DNA from: Elusimicrobiota bacterium
GTDB taxonomy: Bacteria > Elusimicrobiota > Elusimicrobia > F11
Reading direction: 5' to 3'
Assembly (NCBI GenBank): GCA_003140895.1
Contig: PLLH01000059.1
Span: forward strand, 20,389 to 54,349
Length of the DNA stretch: 33,961 nucleotides
Part shown: one piece after another, positions 8,392 to 14,547 of the stretch
Numbering within the stretch: position 1 is the stretch's first letter
How the letters are laid out: every line of letters begins with the position of its first letter
Translations under genes and position numbers: made by a program
The notes under the pieces: model-generated
Told to the model about the DNA's origin: nothing
The model's input: only the letters and a program-made list of their open reading frames with translations
The model's database searches: none

Positions 8392-10253
8392 TGAGGCGGA
8401 GATTCCTTTGTCGGGAGGGGAACGTTTTTGGGGACCGGCGCCGTCGGGCGAGGTTGAGCGATTCCCAGTTCTCTCAATTGTTTTTGTTCCGCGAGTCCTG
8501 GCGCCCCGCTCACGAGGCACGTTCCCTTGGCTGTTTTCGGGAACGCGATGACGTCCCGAATCGACGGTTCGCCCACCAAGAGGGCGATCAACCGGTCCAG
8601 TCCGAGCGCGATCCCGGCGTGAGGCGGCGCTCCCGCTTCAAGCGCTTCCATGAGAAACCCGAATTTCTCGTCGGCGCTCGTTTTGTCGTGGCCGATGAGT
8701 TCCAAAATGGTTCGCTGAACGTCCGCCTGATGGATACGAACGCTGCCTCCGCCCAGTTCGGTGCCGTTGAGAACGAGGTCATAGGCGCGCGCGCGGAATT
8801 GCCCCAGCGGGGACGCGGGGTTGGTGACTTCGGTTTTGGCGTTCAGTGTTTTGAGCGTGGAGAGATCGTCCGGATGCGGGGACGTGAACGGATGATGGAC
8901 GCTCACCCATTTTTTCTCCTCATCGCTCCACTCAAAGAGCGGGAAATCCGTTATCCAAAGCATGTGCGCTTCATCTTTGAGCGCCGGCGGATTGTTTTTG
9001 ACGACAAAGGTGTTCCAGAGATGAAGACGAAGCGCTCCCAGAACATTTTCCGCCAGGATTTTTTTGTCGGCCACGATGAAAATGATATCTCCCGGCTCCA
9101 CTTTAAAGGCGGCTTTGAGCTGATCCATTTCTTCCGGCGAGAGGAATTTGGCGATCGGCGATTCAACCTGCCCCTTCGGATCCATCTTCAGCCAGGCCAA
9201 GCCTTGAGCGCCGACCGACTGCGCGAACTTGGTGAGGTCGTCCACTTCTTTGCGTGAGAAGGACGCGCCCCCTTTATGGAGAAGGCCCTTGACCACGCCG
9301 CCGTCGGACAAGTTCTTCTTGATCCGTTCAAAGCGGGTGTTGGCGAAGATGGCGCTCACGTCTTGAATTTCCGTTTTGATGCGCAGGTCCGGCTTGTCGG
9401 AGCCGTACTTCGTCCGGGCTTCATTATAAGAGAGTCGAGGAAGCGGGAGTTTGATGTCCATCCCAATGGCTTTTTTGAATACGTGAGCCACGAGCTTTTC
9501 AATCAGCGCCATCACATCGGCTTCTTCAACGAACGACATTTCAAGATCGATTTGGGTGAATTCCGGTTGCCGGTCGGCTCTTAAATCTTCATCCCGAAAA
9601 CAGCGCGCTATTTGGAAATACCGGTCAAACCCGCCCACCATGAGAACTTGTTTAAAGAGTTGAGGCGATTGAGGGAGCGCGTAGAAATGGCCGGGAGAGA
9701 GCCGGGATGGGACGAGAAAGTCTCTGGCTCCTTCGGGGGTTGATTTCGTGAGCATGGGCGTTTCGATTTCCAGGAATCCTTCGTCGCTCAACGTTTGCCG
9801 GACAGCTTGACTCACGTCGTGCCGGAGGCGCATGTTCCGTTGAAGCTGAGGCCGGCGGAGATCGAAATAGCGGTATCTCAGCCGGACCTCTTCGGACGCC
9901 TGCGTGTATTCGGATATTTCAAAGGGAGGCGTTTTGGCTTCGTTTAAGAGAACCAGCGTCTCGGCCACGACTTCGATGAGGCCGGTCGATAAATGCGCGT
10001 TTTGGGTTCCTTCCGGCCGAAGGCGGACTGTGCCTGAAACGTGAATGACAAATTCGCTTCGGAGTTGCTCGGCGCGTTTAAAAAGATCCGCCGGTTCCGG
10101 GTTAAACACGAGTTGAACCAAGCCTGTCCGGTCCCGGAGGTCGATAAAAAGAACGCCCCCGTGGTCCCGACGGGCGTGCACCCACCCGGCCAGGGTGACC
10201 TGTTGGCCGACCCGGTTTTTGTCGATATGGCCGCAATACGATGTTCTCATCAT
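8388..10253 (-). CDS. aspS: Aspartyl-tRNA synthetase (bacterial type, predicted non-discriminating)
   Basis: Class II synthetase that attaches aspartate to tRNA-Asp. The 621 residues include the N-terminal OB anticodon-binding domain (GWVHARRDHGGVLFIDLRD, 23-41), the catalytic core (RYRYFDLRRPQLQRN; FLVPSRLSPGHFYALPQSPQ; FRDEDLRADRQPEFTQIDLE), the bacterial GAD insertion (about 290-430), and motif 3 (GIALGLDRLIALLVGEPSIRD). His31 and Gly82 are the residues reported to relax tRNA specificity in the non-discriminating AspRS of Pseudomonas aeruginosa, so this enzyme may also charge tRNA-Asn with aspartate, to be amidated by GatCAB. Neither asnS nor gatCAB is in the window. Two ATGs lie at the start. 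The gene starts 17 nt after panC and overlaps phoH by 4 nt. Confidence 0.97.
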   Translation of the reverse strand: MMRTSYCGHIDKNRVGQQVTLAGWVHARRDHGGVLFIDLRDRTGLVQLVFNPEPADLFKRAEQLRSEFVIHVSGTVRLRPEGTQNAHLSTGLIEVVAETLVLLNEAKTPPFEISEYTQASEEVRLRYRYFDLRRPQLQRNMRLRHDVSQAVRQTLSDEGFLEIETPMLTKSTPEGARDFLVPSRLSPGHFYALPQSPQLFKQVLMVGGFDRYFQIARCFRDEDLRADRQPEFTQIDLEMSFVEEADVMALIEKLVAHVFKKAIGMDIKLPLPRLSYNEARTKYGSDKPDLRIKTEIQDVSAIFANTRFERIKKNLSDGGVVKGLLHKGGASFSRKEVDDLTKFAQSVGAQGLAWLKMDPKGQVESPIAKFLSPEEMDQLKAAFKVEPGDIIFIVADKKILAENVLGALRLHLWNTFVVKNNPPALKDEAHMLWITDFPLFEWSDEEKKWVSVHHPFTSPHPDDLSTLKTLNAKTEVTNPASPLGQFRARAYDLVLNGTELGGGSVRIHQADVQRTILELIGHDKTSADEKFGFLMEALEAGAPPHAGIALGLDRLIALLVGEPSIRDVIAFPKTAKGTCLVSGAPGLAEQKQLRELGIAQPRPTAPVPKNVPLPTKESPPQ

Positions 10254-10270
10254 GTTCGTTTAAGGTGTGT

Positions 10271-11125
10271 TCAGCGAGTTACGAGAATATTGTCAATGAG
10301 TCGCGTCGTTCCCAGTCTAATGGCCGCCGCCAACAACGCGGGAGCTCTGGGCGATTCGCATTTATGGAGCGTTTTGGGATCCACCAACTCAATGTAATCG
10401 ATCTTAACGTTTGGAATGGTTAATAGAGTGGATTTGATCTGGTGGCGAAACTCACGGAGGCTCATTTTGCGGGGTGATCTTAAGAGTTTTCGCCCCCGTT
10501 GTAAAGCCGCATAAAGCAGAGGGGCCACCTTCCTTTCCTGCGGGGATAAGAGGGTGTTCCGGCTTGAACGGGCGAGGCCGTCGGAATCTCTCACGGTGGG
10601 ACACCGGATGATGGTAATCCCCATGTTTAAATCCTCGTTCATTTGCTCGATGATGCGGACTTGCTGATAGTCTTTGAGTCCGAAATAGGCTTGGGTAGGC
10701 CGGACCAGATTAAAAAGCTTGGCGACCACGGTGGCGACGCCGGAAAAGTGCGCGGGACCCCGGGACGAGGGAGCCCCGCAGAGCGTGTCCGTGAGATCCT
10801 TGACGATGACGCTGGTGAGAACGTCGTTGGGATACATGGCCTTGGTGTTGGGGGCGAACAAGACATCCACGCCGGTCTTTTTCAATAGAGCCGTGTCTTT
10901 CCTGCGGGGGCGGGGGTAACGCGCAAAGTCTTCTTTGGGGCCGAATTGAATGGGATTGACGAATAGGGAGACGACGGTGAGGGCGTTTTCCTTTTTAGCT
11001 CTCTTGATCAAAGACAAATGTCCGTCGTGCAAAGCGCCCATCGTGGGAACAAAGCCGATGGACCCGCGAGCCGGAAGGCGTTTTCGCCAGGATTGGATTT
11101 GATGGGGGGTTGTTAACGTGATCAT
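10271..11125 (-). CDS. panC: Pantothenate synthetase (pantoate--beta-alanine ligase)
   Basis: Joins pantoate to beta-alanine with ATP to give pantothenate, the last step before coenzyme A synthesis. The 284-residue length is normal. Signature segments: GFVPTMGALHDGHLSLIKRA with the HIGH-like HDGH at 33-36, VSLFVNPIQFGPKEDFARYP, HFSGVATVVAKLFNLVRPT, YFGLKDYQQ, and the KMSKS-like loop DSDGLARSSRNTLLSPQER. The loop has Arg where many homologs have Met (AMSSRN), a minor change. It lies 19 nt after panB, as in many pan operons, and 17 nt before aspS. PanD, which supplies beta-alanine, and PanE are not in the window. Confidence 0.96.
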   Translation of the reverse strand: MITLTTPHQIQSWRKRLPARGSIGFVPTMGALHDGHLSLIKRAKKENALTVVSLFVNPIQFGPKEDFARYPRPRRKDTALLKKTGVDVLFAPNTKAMYPNDVLTSVIVKDLTDTLCGAPSSRGPAHFSGVATVVAKLFNLVRPTQAYFGLKDYQQVRIIEQMNEDLNMGITIIRCPTVRDSDGLARSSRNTLLSPQERKVAPLLYAALQRGRKLLRSPRKMSLREFRHQIKSTLLTIPNVKIDYIELVDPKTLHKCESPRAPALLAAAIRLGTTRLIDNILVTR

Positions 11126-11144
11126 GGGATCCGGCCGGCGATGA

Positions 11145-11942
11145 TTAATGATAGGAGTGGTCCGGCGTTGGGAAACGGCGGGTCAGAACGTCGGAGCGGT
11201 AACGGGACACGGCCCCTTTCATCAGAATTCTCAGATCGGCGTATTTTTTGACAAATTTCGGCGGCTGCTGAGAAATTCCCAGGAGGTCGTCTAAAACAAG
11301 GATTTGTCCATCGCAGCCGGCGCCGGCGCCGATGCCGATGGTGGGGATGCGGAGGCGTTTCGTGATGGTTTTCCCCAGCGCGGCCGGAATTCCTTCAAGA
11401 ACGAGAGCAAAGACGCCCATGTTTTGAAGGGCGAGCGCGTCTTCCAAAATGGTTTTGGCGTCCGCGGAGGATTTGCCTTGAACGCGGAACCCGCCGAATT
11501 TGTTCACCGATTGGGGCGTCAGTCCCAAATGTCCCATGACAGGGATGTTGGCGTTCAAAATCGCTTTGATGGAGGCGCCGACCCGTTTTCCTCCTTCCAG
11601 TTTGACGGCGTTCGCCCCGCCTTCTTTAATGAAGCGTCCCGCGATGGTGGCGGCTTCCCAGGGGGCGGCCTCATAGGACATGAACGGCATGTCGGCGACC
11701 AGAAGCGCTCGTTTCGTGCCGCGGGAGGAGGCTTTGACGTGATGAAGCATTTCAACGACGGTCACCGGCAGCGTGTTGGCATATCCCAAACGCGTATTGG
11801 CGAGCGAATCTCCAACCAACGCGATATCGATTCCACTTTCATCAATCAACTGGGCGGTGGAGGCGTCGTAGCAGGTCAGCGCGGTGATGGGGATTTTTTC
11901 CTGTTTGTGTTTTTGAAGCGATAAAACGGTAACTTTTTCCAC
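11145..11942 (-). CDS. panB: Ketopantoate hydroxymethyltransferase
   Basis: Transfers a hydroxymethyl group from methylene-tetrahydrofolate to 2-ketoisovalerate, giving ketopantoate, the first committed step of pantothenate synthesis. The 265-residue TIM-barrel enzyme shows LTCYDAST (22-29), LVGDSLANTRLGY with the Mg2+ ligand Asp45, VADMPFMSY with Asp84, KLEGG with Glu116, and catalytic Glu183 in LVLEGIPA. The start is GTG at 11942, chosen because the N-terminus EKVTVLSLQKHKQEKIPITA aligns with ordinary PanB starts; no strong Shine-Dalgarno precedes it. The first 67 nt overlap the end of folK in another frame, so translation may be coupled. PanB uses the folate cofactor made by the pathway of its neighbour folK. 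Confidence 0.96.
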   Translation of the reverse strand: MEKVTVLSLQKHKQEKIPITALTCYDASTAQLIDESGIDIALVGDSLANTRLGYANTLPVTVVEMLHHVKASSRGTKRALLVADMPFMSYEAAPWEAATIAGRFIKEGGANAVKLEGGKRVGASIKAILNANIPVMGHLGLTPQSVNKFGGFRVQGKSSADAKTILEDALALQNMGVFALVLEGIPAALGKTITKRLRIPTIGIGAGAGCDGQILVLDDLLGISQQPPKFVKKYADLRILMKGAVSRYRSDVLTRRFPTPDHSYH

Positions 11943-12445
11943 GGTATGGAAATCGTAACTCTTTGGCCCTCAGGCGTCAATCGACGAAGAAGCGTTCTGT
12001 TTTGACGGCGGAGAACGGGGTGGATGAAGCGGGGGGCGATTTCAGAAAAGGGGGCCAGCACAAACTGTCTCCTATGATAATAAGGATGGGGGGTGGACAA
12101 GCGCCGGTCTTTTATTCGGCGGCGGCCATAGGTCAGAATATCCAAATCAATGGTCCGCGGGCCCCATTTGATGCCCCGTGTCCGGCCCAAACTGATTTCG
12201 ATTTTTTGGAGCGCTTTGAGGAGTTCGGCTGGCCGGAGACGTGTTTCTATCTTGACGACGCCGTTAAGAAAATTCGGTTGCGTCGGTCCTCCAACGGGAT
12301 CCGTGTTATACAGCGAGGATATCTGTTTGATGGACAGGCGTGGGTCCGCGGCCATGTGTTGGAGAGCGTTGAGCAACATTTTTTTGGGATTCCCTTTGTT
12401 GGAACCCAACGCGATGAAGCAAATATGCTTTTTTATGTTTGTCAT
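11876..12445 (-). CDS. folK: HPPK, 6-hydroxymethyl-7,8-dihydropterin pyrophosphokinase
   Basis: Transfers pyrophosphate from ATP to 6-hydroxymethyl-dihydropterin in folate synthesis. The 189-residue protein shows CFIALGSNKGNPKKML (9-24), LYNTDPVGGPTQPNFLNGVV, and the catalytic GPRTIDLDILTYG with metal ligands Asp100 and Asp102, then the STPHPYYHRRQFVLAPFSEI segment. The C-terminus is about 20 residues longer than usual (basic tail), and that extra part is what overlaps panB by 67 nt. This is the first gene of the 12-gene minus-strand run. A perfect TATAAT on the minus strand lies about 30 nt upstream of the ATG; no clear Shine-Dalgarno is seen. Confidence 0.95.
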   Translation of the reverse strand: MTNIKKHICFIALGSNKGNPKKMLLNALQHMAADPRLSIKQISSLYNTDPVGGPTQPNFLNGVVKIETRLRPAELLKALQKIEISLGRTRGIKWGPRTIDLDILTYGRRRIKDRRLSTPHPYYHRRQFVLAPFSEIAPRFIHPVLRRQNRTLLRRLTPEGQRVTISIPWKKLPFYRFKNTNRKKSPSPR

Positions 12446-12474
12446 GGTCGCTTCGTTTCTGTGCGCATCGCGTT

Positions 12475-12480
12475 ATTATA
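12475..12480 (-). promoter_or_regulatory. Candidate -10 box for the folK operon
   Basis: On the minus strand these bases read TATAAT, a perfect -10 hexamer, 30 nt upstream of the folK ATG. The -35 match at the right spacing is poor (GAAACA at 18 nt, bases 12499-12504). It is the only obvious promoter element for the long minus-strand operon. Sequence match only. Confidence 0.5.
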
Positions 12481-12545
12481 TTTTTTCTTGAGGCATCATG
12501 TTTCCCGTCGATAAATTAAAGGTGCGCGAGAGGCGAAACGCGAAG

Positions 12546-12562
12546 TCCGTCGAGTCGACGGA
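12546..12562. promoter_or_regulatory. Perfect palindrome TCCGTCGA-g-TCGACGGA, possible operator
   Basis: An exact 8+1+8 inverted repeat lies in the divergent intergenic region, about 40 nt upstream of the TTGACA box at 12602 and about 66 nt upstream of the folK -10 box. The half-site CCGTCGA also occurs singly at 12505-12511 and 12577-12583. The symmetry and position fit a regulator-binding site; no protein can be assigned. Confidence 0.45.
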
Positions 12563-12601
12563 AGTCCTGTTTTTTACCGTCGAAGAAAAATGATTTTTTT
12601 C

Positions 12602-12629
12602 TTGACAGGAAATTTCCCCTTAGTGTACT
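12602..12629 (+). promoter_or_regulatory. Sigma-70-type promoter of the small duplicated-motif gene
   Basis: A consensus -35 box TTGACA (12602-12607) is followed after 16 nt by TGTACT (12624-12629), a 4/6 match to the -10 consensus. Transcription would start near 12636, giving a leader of about 130 nt before the ATG at 12766. The perfect -35 with an AT-rich upstream tract suggests a strong promoter. Confidence 0.6.
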
Positions 12630-12639
12630 CTGCTTATGA

Positions 12640-12765
12640 TGTTTGATTGTGTCCGTGTGTTGAACATGTGACACGCGGTGGCCGAGAGGGCAATTTGTCC
12701 TAACCCGTCATCGGAGAAATGGAGTAGAAGCAAGTTGTATTAAGACCTTAAGGAGGTCAAACCAT
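12640..12765 (+). promoter_or_regulatory. Structured 5' leader with Shine-Dalgarno inside a hairpin
   Basis: The leader upstream of the small protein gene can form at least two hairpins. One pairs GTGTC (12649-12653) with GACAC (12670-12674), extended inside by GTGT/ACAT. The other is GACCT (12744-12748) with AGGTC (12754-12758), whose loop and 3' arm contain the very strong ribosome-binding site AAGGAGG (12750-12756), 9 nt before the ATG. The short 5-bp stem could weakly mask the site or simply be breathing. No known riboswitch class was recognised. Confidence 0.4.
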
Positions 12766-12987
12766 ATGGCTCAGAAAGTTGCGAAAGCTGGCATCAAAAG
12801 AGAAGAAGGGTTCCTGTACTTCATCGACAAACAAGGTGACATAGCGAAAGCGAAAATGGCTCGCGGAGGAAAGAAAGGAGGCAAGCCGCAGAAAGTGTCC
12901 AAACTCGGAATTAAAAAAGAGAAGGGCTTCCTTTATTTCATTGACAAGCAGGGTGATGTCTCCCGGGCGAAAATGGTCCGCAGATAA
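12766..12987 (+). CDS. Small lysine-rich protein made of two tandem copies of one motif (unknown function)
   Basis: A 73-residue, strongly basic protein I do not recognise with confidence. Residues 3-33 and 42-72 are two copies of one motif (offset 39) that match at 23 of 31 positions, including the invariant core GFLYFIDKQGD, joined by a GGKKGGK linker. The core looks like a beta-hairpin, and both copies end in AKM-x-R. The DNA of the two copies differs at silent sites (6 of the 10 FLYFIDKQGD codons differ without changing the residue), so both copies have been kept by selection. Gene signals are unusually strong: TTGACA promoter, AAGGAGG Shine-Dalgarno, own terminator right after. This suggests an abundant monocistronic product, perhaps nucleic-acid- or ribosome-associated because of charge; that is inference. 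No signal peptide or membrane segment. Confidence 0.85.
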   Translation: MAQKVAKAGIKREEGFLYFIDKQGDIAKAKMARGGKKGGKPQKVSKLGIKKEKGFLYFIDKQGDVSRAKMVRR

Positions 12988-13015
12988 AATCAGTGCAGTC
13001 TGGTTGTTTAAAAAA

Positions 13016-13048
13016 GCTCTCATCTAGAAATGGATGAGAGCTTTTTTT
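13016..13048 (+). terminator. Rho-independent terminator of the small protein gene
   Basis: A 9-bp perfect stem GCTCTCATC/GATGAGAGC (13016-13024 and 13033-13041) with an 8-nt loop is followed by seven T. The A run before the stem also pairs with the T tract, so it could work on both strands. Confidence 0.95.
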
Positions 13049-13293
13049 ATGCCTCGCGTTCCGTGGGGCGTTTTTGTGAGATTTAAATGACATTTCGTTT
13101 GTTGGTCAACGGCTTTTTGATTTTGTATTGAAAACAAGTCCTGTTTATTGATGACCAAAGTCATTGCTGGATAATAAAGAAGTCGATGGACTTCCGGGAG
13201 TCCGGGATTTACACTATATTTCTTCTGAAATTCAGTATGATTTGCCCCAGTCTTTCGCTTGAGATGGCTGAGTCATCAAATAGGATAAAACGA
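13049..13293. other. Intergenic leader before the pilin-like operon
   Basis: No gene of its own is supported here. The frame of the next gene is open back to 13186, but that extension reads as an unlikely N-terminus. A candidate promoter is TTGATG (13148-13153), 16 nt, GATAAT (13170-13175); the match is moderate. No riboswitch motif was found. Confidence 0.35.
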
Positions 13294-14547
13294 ATGATCG
13301 TCAAGCACTTGCATCGGAATAAACGACAAGCCAGACGGAATGGCTCGATGATTTATATGGTGGTCATCTTTTTAGCCATGTTGGCGGCTATTCCGGTCAC
13401 CATGCAGTTTCTCATGGTTTCCAATCAAAGCACCGCCATGCAAGCCCATCAAGTGACACAGGCTCAAAACGTGGCGCGCGCCGGTTTAACCGAAGCCGTT
13501 TCCTGGTTCCGTCGACAAACGACTCAGCCGGTTCGCAGTTTTTCCGATCCCATCAAATATCCCTATCCCGATGCCGCTTTTTATCCTCGCGTCAGTACGA
13601 ATGCCGCCACCAGCGATACCCAGGATGAAACGATTGGATTGGTTAAAGAGTTCCAACTCTCCGAGGTCAATAGCCTGTGGGCCCGATATGAAGTGAAGAG
13701 GCAGAAAACCGCTGGAAACCCGGATCCCAGCGCCGTTCACGATGTGACGGCCAAGCGGATTGAGACCGCTCAGGCGGGGGAAGGTTTGGCGTGGTATTTG
13801 GAAAGCGCCGGCTATGTCTATCAAAAGAAGAGCGGGGCGGCGTATAACGTTCTGCCCAATGTCGTTGTCGGCAAGGCGCGCGTGGCCACGGAAATTCGCC
13901 GGTTGGCTTTGACGTTGCCGATCAACGCGGCGGCGATCGTGAATGCCCGAAACACGGTGAATGTTTTGGCTAACGGGAAACTCATCGGCGGGGCCAATAT
14001 CGGACTCGGATATTATACGGGGTCCTCCGGTCCGACGATATCGGGAAGCGGCGCCCAGGTGACGGGAACCACCGCCGCCAAATATGATATTGACGGCTCC
14101 TCAGCCGGGACGCTGAGCACCATCACCATTTTTGGCGTGACTCAAAATGAACTGAAGCTCATGGCCGATATCACCGTACAGAACTTATCTGATTTGCAAT
14201 CGGATTATCCATCTTTGGCGGTGGTCTACATCAATTCAGATGCGATATTTAATAATTCACGGGAACTTCGGGGCGGAGGAATCCTGTTCGTCAATGGGAA
14301 TTTGACGGTGGGTGCCGGTTCAAACGCATTGTTTAGCGGTTTTATTTATGTGACGGGGAACGCCACGATCAACGGAGACTGCTTGATTTCAGGGGGCATC
14401 GCCGTTCAGGGGAATTTGACCCTACAGGGATCGGGCGGAGTGGCTGAAGTCGACTTCGATGACAGTATTTTGAATTCCGTTCGCCAGCAAGTGGCTCAGT
14501 ATCGTGAAAACAAGGCCATGTATTACGTGTTCTCGGCGTTAAAATGA
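13294..14547 (+). CDS. PilX-like type IV pilus-associated membrane protein with beta-helical exterior
   Basis: First gene of a pilin-like operon. I chose the ATG at 13294 (417 residues) because AGGA lies 8 nt upstream and the N-terminus then has the PilX layout: a short basic stretch, RRNGSMIYMVVIFLAMLAA with one hydrophobic helix (about 19-41), and an amphipathic continuation ending in AQNVARAGLTEAVSWFRR (PilX proteins have a similar A-x-x-AGL/AE segment). No canonical prepilin G-[FI]-x-x-x-E cleavage site is seen. Near the C-terminus, glycine/asparagine-rich rungs such as LFVNGNLTVGAGS, FIYVTGNATINGDCLISGG and IAVQGNLTLQGSGG suggest a right-handed beta-helix. The next gene overlaps by 4 nt. 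Likely a minor pilus component facing the periplasm or outside; the exact role is inferred. Alternative starts are 13264 and 13186. Confidence 0.8.
   Translation: MIVKHLHRNKRQARRNGSMIYMVVIFLAMLAAIPVTMQFLMVSNQSTAMQAHQVTQAQNVARAGLTEAVSWFRRQTTQPVRSFSDPIKYPYPDAAFYPRVSTNAATSDTQDETIGLVKEFQLSEVNSLWARYEVKRQKTAGNPDPSAVHDVTAKRIETAQAGEGLAWYLESAGYVYQKKSGAAYNVLPNVVVGKARVATEIRRLALTLPINAAAIVNARNTVNVLANGKLIGGANIGLGYYTGSSGPTISGSGAQVTGTTAAKYDIDGSSAGTLSTITIFGVTQNELKLMADITVQNLSDLQSDYPSLAVVYINSDAIFNNSRELRGGGILFVNGNLTVGAGSNALFSGFIYVTGNATINGDCLISGGIAVQGNLTLQGSGGVAEVDFDDSILNSVRQQVAQYRENKAMYYVFSALK

Noticed and set aside
8392-8520. N-terminal extension of PhoH by 43 codons
   Set aside because: It overlaps the aspS end out of frame, is low complexity, and the ATGA junction at 8388-8391 gives the usual protein length.
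8391-9257. Plus-strand open frame of 288 codons opposite aspS
   Set aside because: AspRS on the other strand is unambiguous; the antisense frame is a by-product of its codon use.
12675-12760. tRNA-Ser-like block (GGTGGCCGAGAGGG) in the leader of the small protein gene
   Set aside because: It resembles a D-arm only; no anticodon arm, T-arm (GTTCGAATC-like) or acceptor pairing follows, so it is not a tRNA gene.
13049-13293. A second GEMM riboswitch before the pilin-like operon
   Set aside because: No GGGCAAACC or GCAAAGCC-like blocks were found in this leader; the same check before the PilZ gene (23551-23759) was also negative.
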